9,195 nucleotides of DNA, from assembly GCA_023398575.1 (NCBI GenBank), contig JAEWSC010000073.1:1-9195 (forward strand), written 5' to 3'. The notes below the pieces were generated by a model that was not told the origin of the DNA, made no database searches, and was given only the letters and a program-made list of their open reading frames with translations. Shown here piece after piece: positions 1 to 6,537 of this stretch. The position numbers and the translations under genes were made by a program. Each line of letters begins with the position of its first letter. The first letter of the stretch is position 1. This DNA comes from Bacillota bacterium (GTDB lineage: Bacteria; Bacillota; Clostridia; Christensenellales; Aristaeellaceae).

Positions 1-66
1 CATTATCTCCATTACATGCTGCTTGAACTCTGCCGTATACCTCGCGTTCGGCATCCCTTTTGGCAT
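1..66 (-). CDS. IS3-family transposase OrfA, N-terminal fragment (cut by window edge)
   Basis: Twenty-two codons are visible, starting at an ATG (66-64) preceded by GGGGGTG at good spacing. The protein begins MPKGMPNARYTAEFKQHVME. The pattern of a short basic leader followed by RYTxEFKxxVxE is the usual start of the helix-turn-helix OrfA protein of IS3-family elements, which binds the element's ends and is normally joined to the DDE integrase OrfB by a programmed frameshift. The helix-turn-helix and catalytic parts lie outside the window. The gene runs divergently from the lipoprotein gene at 287. The family call rests on a short stretch but agrees with the adjacent terminal-repeat-like sequence. 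Confidence 0.7.
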   Translation of the reverse strand, partial: MPKGMPNARYTAEFKQHVMEIM

Positions 67-126
67 GAATACACCCCCAAAGTTCTTTCAGTATACCATA
101 CTGTCTAACTTTAGGGGTGCAGTTCA
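1..126 (-). mobile_element. Terminal end of an IS3-like insertion sequence
   Basis: The left edge carries the 5' end of an insertion element that continues outside the window. Read on the minus strand, the element seems to begin near position 126 with TGAACTGCACCCC and then AAAGTTAGACA. A 5'-TG terminus and this kind of GC-rich end followed by GTTAGAC are typical of IS3-family (IS150-like) inverted repeats. About 35 bp further in is a Shine-Dalgarno-like GGGGGTG, then the start of a transposase OrfA-like reading frame. The outer boundary is inferred from the terminal motif. The other end and any target-site duplication lie outside the window, so neither the intactness nor the exact family can be confirmed. 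Confidence 0.68.
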
Positions 127-286
127 AGCGCAGGGGTTGTTTTTATATGCAATGACAAGCCAGCGCCAGGAAAACGGCTGGCCCCTGCCCTCGCGGATAT
201 ATATTTTTGGCACAGGGATATATGGAATTATTTGGCTCGTTATATATGCTGGATCTACATCTGGTGCGGCGCGGGAGGGTTATCAA
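127..286. other. AT-rich intergenic leader between IS end and lipoprotein gene
   Basis: This 160-bp stretch has no convincing gene. It contains a short inverted repeat (gccagc at 159-164 against gctggc at 177-182, with an alternative pairing gccag 165-169 / ctggc 178-182) and an outer cagggg (131-136) / cccctg (182-187). A series of TATATA-like tracts follows at about 197-247. The hairpins lack a following T-run, so I do not call them a terminator. The promoter of the lipoprotein gene should lie here, but no hexamer pair with good spacing stands out. A Shine-Dalgarno-like GGGAGGG lies at 272-279, just before the ATG at 287. Confidence 0.5.
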
Positions 287-1828
287 ATGAGAAAGTGGCG
301 CTTGGGGGCATTACTTACGATTCTGTTATGCACGCTGGCATTCACCGCCTGCGCGCAAGAAAGCACTGCCTTGCCACCCGAAGTAGCTTCTCTGTGCGAG
401 GCTATCTATCCTGAACATAAAGTGTCTGTCTATTCCGGCTGGGAAAAGGACGGACAGGGAGAATATGCGCTGGTGCTGTCAAAGGATTCGAATCATTTGC
501 TTTGCATTGCGGAGAAAGAGGCAAAAGATACCGAGTACCGTTTAACGATAGCCAATGACAAGGCGCTGCGCAGCGGCGAGCAGCTTCCAAGCCTTTATAT
601 GGCTGATGGCAGTGACAGCCTTTACTATCAATATGATGGCGAGCAATATCGACTCAGCTATCACGCCGCAAAAGGCGATGCCGGTGCATGGGAACATATA
701 TACCTTATTCGTGAGGATATACTCAATCATGAACAGTTTACCGTCACGGTAAAGGAGGATCTGCTCTTGATAAGCGGCTTACAGACAGATCGTGATGGTA
801 AAATGAATAGGCAGTACCAATATACGCCTGTGCCTGTCCCATGGCTAAAAGAGTATCTGTCTCTTGACCGTTTTGATATTGCCAAATTTCCGGTGGACAC
901 ATATGAAGCCCTGTCTTCTGGCGGGATGCAGGCCGCCGCCGATTTGCTTTTGCCCCAAGGGGTTACGGTGCTGGATGGTTGCACAACTCCGGCCGCCCTA
1001 TTTATGCTGGTCAGCGGGCAAGATGGTGAAAAGAGGCTATACATCTGCGAGTGGACAGAAGCATCGGGCTTTCACGTAACGCAGAGCTCCGTGCTGCCCA
1101 AGAATGCTTCTATCGACACGATACATGCCTGGAATAATATCTACGTGCAATGGACGGATGAGGAGGAGGAAATACATTACAGCTTTTCGCTGCATCATGA
1201 TGGCAAATGGTCCGCCGATGTTGTAATGGCGAGGCATGTGTTGACAATAGGTGAAAATTACGTGGCTGAGCCCGAGACGGATCAAATATGCTACGGTACA
1301 TTTCCGACAATGGATATCCGTACGGTTACCTGGGAAAGGCTGCCGAATACCTTTGAGGAAGCCGTTTCCATGATGGATACAAGCGGCTGGGCCAGAGTCG
1401 TAAGCGATGATCCTCAAAAACGCTTACATTTGCGTGTAGCTCCTAACAAAGACGCAAAATCCTTGGGCAAGTACTACAGCGGCACGGCTGTGCAGGTGCT
1501 TGATGATCAAGGCGAGTGGGCCCATGTCAGCGTATACGGCATAGAGGGCTATATGATGAAGGAATTTCTTGCGTTTGGGGAAGAAATGCTTCGTGTTCCC
1601 GCCTATTATCCCCAACTTGTCATCCGCCCAGAATTGTGGGCAGATGGTGTAAAGGTATACGTCCAGCCTAATGAGCGTGCCGATATAACGCGCATAAAGA
1701 ATGAATCTGGCGGATATAGTACGACGATTATCGGCGTGGCAGGCGATGACTGGTTTCATGTGATTTTCGATAACATAGATGTAATAGGCTATGTAAAGCA
1801 GGAATGCTTTTACCCGGGCAATGGTTAA
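287..1828 (+). CDS. Secreted SH3b-domain lipoprotein
   Basis: A 513-residue protein predicted to be exported and lipid-anchored on the outer face of the membrane. The start at 287 is chosen because GGGAGGG lies just upstream and the protein then opens with MRKWRLGALLTILLCTLAFTAC, a basic n-region, hydrophobic core and lipobox-like end with Cys22 as the lipidation site. The reading frame stays open back to position 23, but that part runs into the insertion-sequence end and is not expected to be translated. Residues of about 30-360 are a recognisable but unassigned extracellular region. Residues of about 367-430 form a bacterial SH3-type domain (LHLRVAPNKDAKSLGKYYSG followed by VQVLDDQGEWAHVSV and GYM). 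A second, more divergent SH3-like segment follows at about 440-513 (VYVQPNERA, DDWFHV, GYVKQECF). SH3b domains in Gram-positive surface proteins usually bind cell wall or mediate wall contacts. The exact job is unknown. Confidence 0.8.
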   Translation: MRKWRLGALLTILLCTLAFTACAQESTALPPEVASLCEAIYPEHKVSVYSGWEKDGQGEYALVLSKDSNHLLCIAEKEAKDTEYRLTIANDKALRSGEQLPSLYMADGSDSLYYQYDGEQYRLSYHAAKGDAGAWEHIYLIREDILNHEQFTVTVKEDLLLISGLQTDRDGKMNRQYQYTPVPVPWLKEYLSLDRFDIAKFPVDTYEALSSGGMQAAADLLLPQGVTVLDGCTTPAALFMLVSGQDGEKRLYICEWTEASGFHVTQSSVLPKNASIDTIHAWNNIYVQWTDEEEEIHYSFSLHHDGKWSADVVMARHVLTIGENYVAEPETDQICYGTFPTMDIRTVTWERLPNTFEEAVSMMDTSGWARVVSDDPQKRLHLRVAPNKDAKSLGKYYSGTAVQVLDDQGEWAHVSVYGIEGYMMKEFLAFGEEMLRVPAYYPQLVIRPELWADGVKVYVQPNERADITRIKNESGGYSTTIIGVAGDDWFHVIFDNIDVIGYVKQECFYPGNG

Positions 1829-1865
1829 GGGGCCATGGCAAGAGCATTGCCGCGTAAAGTTATCA

Positions 1866-1901
1866 AGAGGTCATGGCAGACAAAATTCCGCCATGACCTC
1901 T
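1866..1901. terminator. Perfect 12-bp hairpin between convergent genes
   Basis: agaggtcatggc (1866-1877) is exactly complementary to gccatgacctct (1890-1901), with a 12-nt loop. On the plus strand it is followed by CCTTTGTTT, a moderate T-rich tail. It lies 37 nt after the stop of the lipoprotein gene and 40 nt beyond the end of the minus-strand gene stopping at 1942, so it could end transcription in both directions. The tail is better on the plus strand. A smaller ggcaa/ttgcc hairpin precedes it at about 1837-1851. Confidence 0.72.
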
Positions 1902-1941
1902 CCTTTGTTTGCTGCAAGTACCCTCCCGGCCTGCTATTCTC

Positions 1942-3231
1942 CTATTTCAGCTTGATCTCAAAGGCATCGGCCTCGTTGTAGATATGGTAGGGTATGATGG
2001 CTTTTCCCTCTGACCCCTCCGGTATATTGCGCGTTGCGATATCCTCTTGCGTGGGTATCCTGTATGCCGTAGTATAGGGCACAAAGGTGATGCTATCTGG
2101 CAAATCGCCGGAATAACCAAACTCACCACCGTAGGTGAAGTGGGCCGGGTCTCCGTCGTCACTTGGGCCGGAACCGTAGTAACCTCCGCCGCCAAGCGTG
2201 AAAACATCCATTCCGCCCACGCGGGCTTCAAAGCTGATGCCAGCCTCTTCGCCTGTTTTGTTTTTGAAGTACGCGTCAAATGCCCAATTGACTTTCATGA
2301 AGGAAGTTGTCACCTTGCCCATGACGATGGTGTAATCGTCAAACTCCAGCCTGTCGCCGGTGTTCGTCACCTTATAGCTCGCGGGCAGGGGGGCTGTCCA
2401 GGTACATTCGATGGTCTCCGTCAACGTGAAAGCATCCGAGCGGGCAAGCTGCGGGCCAAGCCCGCGCAATCCCTGATATTCTTCCTCCGTCATGCCTTCA
2501 GGGGTGGGCAGAATGCAGGCAAACTCATCCAGTGCATACCCATAGGCCAGCAGGATTTTCTTTTGCGCATAGGCATCACTAAAACGCTGCATGTATTCTT
2601 CCATGGGCGGGTCACTTTCCTCCGCATAGAAAATCGTCATGTCGTAGGCCAGCTCCCAATTGGGCTTGAGCACCATAAAGCTAAGCTGCCAGTTTACATC
2701 GCCTTCCGCTTCCGCCTCATAGATACAGGCGTCTACGCCATATTTGCCTTGAAAATCCATTTGCTTGTCGGGCACCCAAAAGCCAGACATGAAATCTCCG
2801 CGGCAGCCTTCGATGTCCACCGGTAATTCTTTTCCTTCGCTGGTGGCGGTAATCCTGGGGTATAGGTACACGGGGTCCGCGCCTTCCTTTGGCGTGATAT
2901 CCATGGCGATGAAAATGCTTTTGCCGTCAAACACGGCGTCGGTCACATACAGGGAAAAGAATTCGTTCTCATAGCTTTTATCAATGCTGGTAATGCTTTT
3001 TTGATATTCCTCGCTTTTGTTGGTGTAGTAGTCTTTCACGCTGTAGCGGGTGACGATGGCATAGGCGGTGCCAGCCAGCAGAGTAAGTATCAAAGCCGCG
3101 ATCAGCGCTGTGCGCAATGTGAAGCGTTTCATGGGTGCATCCTCCTTGCAAGTGCGGAGTGCGCTTTCCATGCTTTGATGAAAGCTGCCGGGGGTCTGTT
3201 CGAATGCGCGGTCCAGATCAAACGCTTTCAA
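1942..3231 (-). CDS. Single-pass membrane protein, probable anti-sigma factor for the adjacent ECF sigma
   Basis: A 429-residue protein with a cytoplasmic N-terminus of about 38 residues (MKAFDLDRAFEQTPGSFHQS...), one membrane segment at about 39-60 (TALIAALILTLLAGTAYAIV) and a large predicted extracellular region of about 370 residues. The start codon is TTG (3231-3229), overlapping the sigma-factor stop as TTGA, with a strong GAGGAGG about 10 nt upstream. This translational coupling and topology are typical of membrane anti-sigma factors. The short N-terminal segment lacks the HxxxCxxC zinc motif of the ZAS class. The ectodomain starts with a segment (YVTDAVFDGKSIFIAMDITPK) resembling the sandwich-like ectodomains of DUF4179-type clostridial proteins. 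It is acidic and rich in aromatics and glycine (GGGGYYGSG). Anti-sigma activity is inferred from position and topology. It could instead be another product of the sigma regulon. Confidence 0.72.
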   Translation of the reverse strand: MKAFDLDRAFEQTPGSFHQSMESALRTCKEDAPMKRFTLRTALIAALILTLLAGTAYAIVTRYSVKDYYTNKSEEYQKSITSIDKSYENEFFSLYVTDAVFDGKSIFIAMDITPKEGADPVYLYPRITATSEGKELPVDIEGCRGDFMSGFWVPDKQMDFQGKYGVDACIYEAEAEGDVNWQLSFMVLKPNWELAYDMTIFYAEESDPPMEEYMQRFSDAYAQKKILLAYGYALDEFACILPTPEGMTEEEYQGLRGLGPQLARSDAFTLTETIECTWTAPLPASYKVTNTGDRLEFDDYTIVMGKVTTSFMKVNWAFDAYFKNKTGEEAGISFEARVGGMDVFTLGGGGYYGSGPSDDGDPAHFTYGGEFGYSGDLPDSITFVPYTTAYRIPTQEDIATRNIPEGSEGKAIIPYHIYNEADAFEIKLK

Positions 3232-3776
3232 AATTCAAGCGCCTCCTCTCCCGTCAGTATGTCTTTCAGTTTGTTCCGCGCCCTATAAAGGCGCGTGGTA
3301 ACGGTGCCGGAAGGCAAATGCAATATACGGGCAATCTCCTCTACAGAGTAACCGTCCCGATACTTGAGCAGCAGGGGCAGGCGGTACTTGATTTCCAGGG
3401 CATACAGCGCATCCTGCATCAGCATATCAAGCCCTGCGCCTTGCTGCATGAAAACAGGCGATTGATTTTCCGGAATCTGGGCCACAGGCAGCGTACGCCT
3501 GTTTTTCTTGAGGGTCCGCTTGCATTCGTTGATGAGTATGCGTGTAGCCCAGGTCTTGAAGTACTTTTTTTGCCTCAGCTGTCCCCTGCACTGCCAGGCC
3601 TTGCAAATGGCTTCCTGCAATACATCGTCGCAGTCGGCATAGGACAAGGCAAAACCCCGGGCGATGCAAAACAGGGAACGCTCCATTTCCCCAAAGCCCT
3701 GCACAAATTCCTCTTTTGAGATGACTTCCGTTTTTCTCAGTCCTTCCGCGTATACAATCAGATCTGATTCATTCAT
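3228..3776 (-). CDS. RNA polymerase ECF-type sigma-70 factor
   Basis: A 182-residue alternative sigma factor that would redirect RNA polymerase to promoters of an envelope or extracytoplasmic response. Region 2 is visible at about 31-92: DDVLQEAICKAW, the core-binding signature, then FKTWATRILINECKR, the promoter -10 recognition helix area. Region 4 is at about 123-175: LPLLLKYRDGYSVEEIARIL, then HLPSGTVTTRLYRARNKLKD, a helix-turn-helix for -35 binding. There is no C-terminal extension, and the length is normal for the family. The ATG at 3776 has no clear Shine-Dalgarno sequence upstream. A GTG at codon 25 (3704) has AGAGG five bases before it and would give a 158-residue protein starting just ahead of region 2. 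I keep the longer form. The downstream gene overlaps by 4 nt and probably encodes its membrane regulator. Confidence 0.9.
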   Translation of the reverse strand: MNESDLIVYAEGLRKTEVISKEEFVQGFGEMERSLFCIARGFALSYADCDDVLQEAICKAWQCRGQLRQKKYFKTWATRILINECKRTLKKNRRTLPVAQIPENQSPVFMQQGAGLDMLMQDALYALEIKYRLPLLLKYRDGYSVEEIARILHLPSGTVTTRLYRARNKLKDILTGEEALEF

Positions 3777-3808
3777 TAGATATCGTAAGGGGTAGCTGCA
3801 TTTCGTCT

Positions 3809-3817
3809 ATTGTATCA
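3809..3817 (-). promoter_or_regulatory. Extended -10 promoter of the sigma-factor gene
   Basis: On the minus strand the sequence TGATACAAT gives an extended -10 element (TG-N-TACAAT) ending 32 bases before the ATG at 3776. No good TTGACA-like -35 exists at the right distance, as expected for some extended -10 promoters. It resembles a housekeeping sigma-A promoter. It begins just after the rpiB terminator, so the sigma operon is likely a separate unit. Confidence 0.5.
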
Positions 3818-3841
3818 TTTTTACAATTTATTTTCTTGTAC

Positions 3842-3867
3842 AAAAAAACAGACGCTGTTCAAGCGCC
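3842..3867 (-). terminator. Rho-independent terminator after rpiB
   Basis: On the minus strand, GGCGCT (3867-3862) pairs with AGCGTC (3856-3851) across a 5-nt loop (TGAAC), allowing one G-U pair, and is followed by TG and seven T residues (3848-3842). It begins 37 nt beyond the rpiB stop codon and lies just upstream of the sigma-factor promoter. Confidence 0.75.
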
Positions 3868-3903
3868 CGTTTCATCTGGTTGTTATAAGCTTTTTTGCAA
3901 GTA

Positions 3904-4353
3904 TTACTCGATCTCTTCTCCGTTTGCGATTTGATCCAGCATATCAAGCCTTGTCTGGTGCCGCGTTTCATAGGTGGAATCCAGCCACTCATCCACCAGC
4001 ATTTTGGCCACTTCACTGCCCACCACCCGGGCGCCAAAGGCGATCATGTTGCAGTTGTTGTGCATCCTGGCCATCCGGGCAGAAAACGGGTCGGAGCAAA
4101 TGGCGCAGCGGATGCCAGGCACGCGGTTGGCCGCCAGGCCGATGCCGATGCCCGTGCCGCAGATAACAATGCCAAGCTCCACCTTGCCGGCCGCTACGGC
4201 CTTGGCCACCCTGGCCCCGTAAATGGGATAATTGCTGGAATCCCGAGAGGCGGTGCCATAATCGGTCACCGTATGTCCCTTGCTTTGCAGATGGGAAATA
4301 ATGATCTGCTTTAAATCCACCGCGGTATGGTCGTTGCCGATGCCAATATGCAT
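3904..4353 (-). CDS. rpiB: Ribose-5-phosphate isomerase B (RpiB/LacAB sugar-phosphate isomerase family)
   Basis: A 149-residue cytoplasmic enzyme of full family length. RpiB interconverts ribose 5-phosphate and ribulose 5-phosphate in the non-oxidative pentose phosphate pathway; relatives act on allose 6-phosphate or galactose 6-phosphate. Conserved features are GNDHTAVDLK at the N-terminus (the Asp-His near residues 8-9), DYGTASRDSSNYPIY, the active-site cysteine loop VICGTGIGIGLAANRVPGIR, and the RMHNNCNMIAFGARVVG block with its catalytic-region histidine. Two sequential Asn follow that His, where the E. coli enzyme has Asn-Asp. The start has a strong AAAGGAGG about 10 nt upstream. A consensus promoter and a terminator frame it as a single-gene transcript. 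The neighbours give no sugar-uptake context, so the general pentose phosphate role is preferred, but a more specialised isomerase is possible. Confidence 0.9.
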   Translation of the reverse strand: MHIGIGNDHTAVDLKQIIISHLQSKGHTVTDYGTASRDSSNYPIYGARVAKAVAAGKVELGIVICGTGIGIGLAANRVPGIRCAICSDPFSARMARMHNNCNMIAFGARVVGSEVAKMLVDEWLDSTYETRHQTRLDMLDQIANGEEIE

Positions 4354-4403
4354 AAAAGAAAATCCTCCTTTGGATTAAAAACACGCCGGAATAGTTCTCT
4401 TCC

Positions 4404-4433
4404 ATTATAAAGCCGGGGGCGGGAGGGTGTCAA
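4404..4433 (-). promoter_or_regulatory. Consensus sigma-A promoter of rpiB
   Basis: On the minus strand there is TTGACA (4433-4428), an 18-base spacer and TATAAT (4409-4404), both hexamers matching consensus exactly. The -10 ends 50 bases before the rpiB ATG. It lies 54 nt after the kinase stop codon, so rpiB need not depend on the two-component operon. Confidence 0.82.
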
Positions 4434-4487
4434 CGCTCGCCACGCGCCGCCAGGCGGCCGCATCGAAGAACCGTGCTTATTATGCAG

Positions 4488-5762
4488 CTAGACGGCGGCT
4501 TGCAGTATCACGGTTGTCACAAACTGACCGTCCTTGGCGGTGAAGGAAAAAAGCCCTCCGTGCTTTTGCGCAATGGCGGCAATGCTGCGGGTGCCAAAGC
4601 CGTGGCCCTCCCTTTGAGAAACGGGATATTCCCCGTCAAACTTGACTTCCCCCTGATAGGAATTGCATACCTGTATATGCAATTGACCAACGCTTTCCCG
4701 GCAGACGATGGAAATGGTTTTGGAAGCAGTGTCTGTAATGCCTTCGCAAGCAGTGATGGCGTTTTCCAGTACGTTGGAAAACAGGGTCACAAGCTCCATT
4801 TCTTCCATCTTCAATTCCTTGGGGATATTCGCCTGGCAGGTTACCTCACTGCCTTCCCCCCTGGCCTTGTGGATATAGAAGGATAGGATGGCGTTTACCG
4901 TATAGTTTTCGCAAAATTGCTCGATGACCGTGTCGTTAAGCTTATCGCTAAGCTTGCCCAGGTATTTTTCGGCCTCGCCCGGCCTGTTTTCACGCAGCAT
5001 GGCGTGCAGCGCCTGAATGTGGTGCCGCATATCGTGGCGGTAGATTTGCGCGGCGCTCACTTTATCAACAATCGCGTTATACTCTTTTTTCTGCATCTCG
5101 GTTTGCATAAGCATCAGCTTTTGATCCTGCTTGAGCTGGTAATAATGCGTAATGTTTTCAAAATTCAAATAGATGATAGCATAAAAAGCAAGCATCAGGC
5201 TGTAGGCAATTACAAGCAGGGGAATATTTTGAATGTTGTCGCGGATGGGCAGCGGATAATACTGCAACAAAAAAATCATGGCGAGCATCAAAAAGCTGAC
5301 AAGGCAAAAGGGCCCCCATCCTTTTTCCAGTGCGTCCAGAATCTTAAAATACGGTTTGCGAAACACCTTGAGAATAAATGCAATCAGCAGAATAAAGCAA
5401 AGGGTATTGGAAAGCGAATCAACCAGATAGTTTTGAAAGACCAATGTGGGCAGAAAGCTCAAAAAGGCATTCAGCATACCAAATACGTTGGCCGTCAGAA
5501 ACGAAAACAAAGCCTTATAGCCTTTATATTTGGCGACAAGAAAGACCCAAACAAGATCTGGCAGAGCAGCAGTGATGGGAAAGATATGCTCCAGGAAAAC
5601 ACGGCCATGCATTTGATAAATCATATAGTTAAGCAGCCAGATGATAACCTTGCCGGCCACGATAATGGAAACTGCCTTCTTTTTATTGCTGATCAGGGGC
5701 GTCAGGCATACAAAGAGTATAGCGTTCAGCGCCGCTTTGATAAAAAGATATACAAGCGCCAT
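4488..5762 (-). CDS. AgrC-like (HPK10) membrane sensor histidine kinase
   Basis: A 424-residue sensor kinase predicted to pass a signal by ATP-dependent autophosphorylation and transfer to the LytTR regulator encoded just upstream. The start is the ATG at 5762-5760, which overlaps the regulator stop as TAATG, with AAGGAG about 11 nt before it. An open extension to 5870 lies inside the regulator gene and is not used. Residues 3-200 contain six or seven hydrophobic segments (about 3-22, 31-50, 57-77, 83-109, 114-135, 150-168, 180-199), the polytopic sensor of this class. A linker of about 205-240 is charged and probably coiled. The phosphoacceptor is His243 in YRHDMRHH. The ATP-binding domain has the N-box LFSNVLENAITACEG (Asn330/Asn334) and G-box GHGFGTRSIAAIAQKHGG (386-403). 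The family often senses secreted peptides, but no AgrB/AgrD-type gene is nearby. No clear terminator follows. Confidence 0.88.
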   Translation of the reverse strand: MALVYLFIKAALNAILFVCLTPLISNKKKAVSIIVAGKVIIWLLNYMIYQMHGRVFLEHIFPITAALPDLVWVFLVAKYKGYKALFSFLTANVFGMLNAFLSFLPTLVFQNYLVDSLSNTLCFILLIAFILKVFRKPYFKILDALEKGWGPFCLVSFLMLAMIFLLQYYPLPIRDNIQNIPLLVIAYSLMLAFYAIIYLNFENITHYYQLKQDQKLMLMQTEMQKKEYNAIVDKVSAAQIYRHDMRHHIQALHAMLRENRPGEAEKYLGKLSDKLNDTVIEQFCENYTVNAILSFYIHKARGEGSEVTCQANIPKELKMEEMELVTLFSNVLENAITACEGITDTASKTISIVCRESVGQLHIQVCNSYQGEVKFDGEYPVSQREGHGFGTRSIAAIAQKHGGLFSFTAKDGQFVTTVILQAAV

Positions 5763-6496
5763 TACACATTTTTCTCCTTGCAAAAAAGATAATCGATATA
5801 GCCTTGCTTCACCGTTGGGTACACCCCTCTGGAAATTGGAATTTGCATTTGGTTTTGCAATACAAAGCATGTATTGGTCATCTGGATGACCCGACCCATG
5901 TTGACAAGATACGATTGGTGGCAGTGCACGAACCGTTTGTCCGCCAGCAATGGCTCTTTATAGTCCGACAGCTTGGCGTAGCAGACGGCGGTTTCGCCGC
6001 CCCGCAGGTGAAAAACGAGGGTGTGCTTCACACTCTCCACATATTCAATCATGTGCAGCGGTATTTTTTTCAGCCCCGCTTTTTCTTTGATGGCAACAAA
6101 CCTTGATTGTTCGGCCTGCAAGGAAAGCAGCGCCTTATCCAGCAGGGAAAAAAGCTCTGCTTCTGAAAAAGGCTTGAGCAGATAGTAAAAGGCATCCACC
6201 TTGTAGGAATGAACCGCAAACTCCGGCGATGTAGTCAGGAATATGATTTTGCTCTGGTCGTTTTCCTTACGCAGCTGCGCGGCAACTTCGATGCCCGTCA
6301 TATAAGGCATGAGGATATCCAATATCATCAGGTCAAAGGTCCCGTTTTTGCGAATATGGGTAAGCAGCGCAGGCCCGCTGGAAAAGGAGAGATATGTGAT
6401 CTCCGCCTCCGCCTGCCTGATTTGGATATAGGAGAGCAGCGCCGCCTCCAGTTTTTGAAGCTCCTGCGCATTGTCATCACAAATGGCGATTCGCAA
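5762..6496 (-). CDS. LytTR-family response regulator (AgrA/LytR-like)
   Basis: A 244-residue DNA-binding regulator. The receiver domain covers about 1-125, with the acidic pocket at Asp7/Asp8, the phosphorylation site Asp60 in LMILDILMP, Thr88 and Lys108 in LLKPF. The LytTR DNA-binding domain covers about 132-238 and carries the hallmark FVHCHQSYLVNMGRV (189-203). Its start codon is TTG (6496-6494), with GGGGTGA ending four bases upstream on the minus strand; no in-frame ATG lies nearby. It is the first gene of the pair and its stop overlaps the kinase start by 1 nt. LytTR regulators usually control exported or surface factors, bacteriocins or their own operon. The divergent neighbour here is a giant secreted protein. 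Confidence 0.9.
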   Translation of the reverse strand: MRIAICDDNAQELQKLEAALLSYIQIRQAEAEITYLSFSSGPALLTHIRKNGTFDLMILDILMPYMTGIEVAAQLRKENDQSKIIFLTTSPEFAVHSYKVDAFYYLLKPFSEAELFSLLDKALLSLQAEQSRFVAIKEKAGLKKIPLHMIEYVESVKHTLVFHLRGGETAVCYAKLSDYKEPLLADKRFVHCHQSYLVNMGRVIQMTNTCFVLQNQMQIPISRGVYPTVKQGYIDYLFCKEKNV

Positions 6497-6521
6497 AGGT
6501 TCACCCCGATCCCACGCTGAA

Positions 6522-6530
6522 TACGTTTAG
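6522..6530 (+). promoter_or_regulatory. Candidate LytTR binding half-site
   Basis: tacgtttag fits every position of the published LytTR repeat consensus [TA][AC][CA]GTTN[AG][TG]. It lies 26 nt upstream of the regulator start and 163 nt upstream of the surface-protein start, overlapping the regulator -10 region. LytTR sites normally come as two direct repeats separated by 12-13 bp, and I see no second good copy at that spacing, so this is a weak call that could be chance. Confidence 0.35.
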
Positions 6531-6537
6531 TATATCA
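6529..6537 (-). promoter_or_regulatory. Extended -10 promoter of the two-component operon
   Basis: On the minus strand TGATATACT forms an extended -10 (TG-N-TATACT) that ends 32 nt before the TTG start of the response regulator. The -35 position (about 6552-6557, CTTTCA) matches consensus poorly, consistent with an activator-dependent or extended -10 promoter. Confidence 0.5.

Noticed and set aside
207..225. TGGCAC motif as a sigma-54 promoter
   Set aside because: The -24-like half is present at 208-213, but the required TTGCA-like -12 half is absent at the right spacing.
23..286. N-terminal extension of the lipoprotein reading frame
   Set aside because: It runs through the insertion-sequence end and would bury the signal peptide and lipobox. 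The ATG at 287 has a ribosome site and an immediate signal sequence.
2047..2826. Long plus-strand open frame (259 codons)
   Set aside because: It is antisense to the better-supported membrane protein gene, has a low-complexity, His/Arg-rich translation with no recognisable domain, and no ribosome site.
4446..4458. gccgcc-a-ggcggc palindrome after the kinase gene as a terminator
   Set aside because: The loop would be one base in the fully paired form and no T-run follows on the minus strand, so it is not a convincing intrinsic terminator.
4917..5792. Plus-strand open frame of 291 codons
   Set aside because: It is antisense to the kinase, whose H-, N- and G-boxes are clear. The translation is rich in Lys, His and Gln, as expected of a mirror of a membrane protein gene.
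5763..5870. N-terminal extension of the histidine kinase frame
   Set aside because: It lies within the response-regulator gene, has no membrane character, and the ATG at 5762 has a ribosome site and a standard 1-nt overlap.
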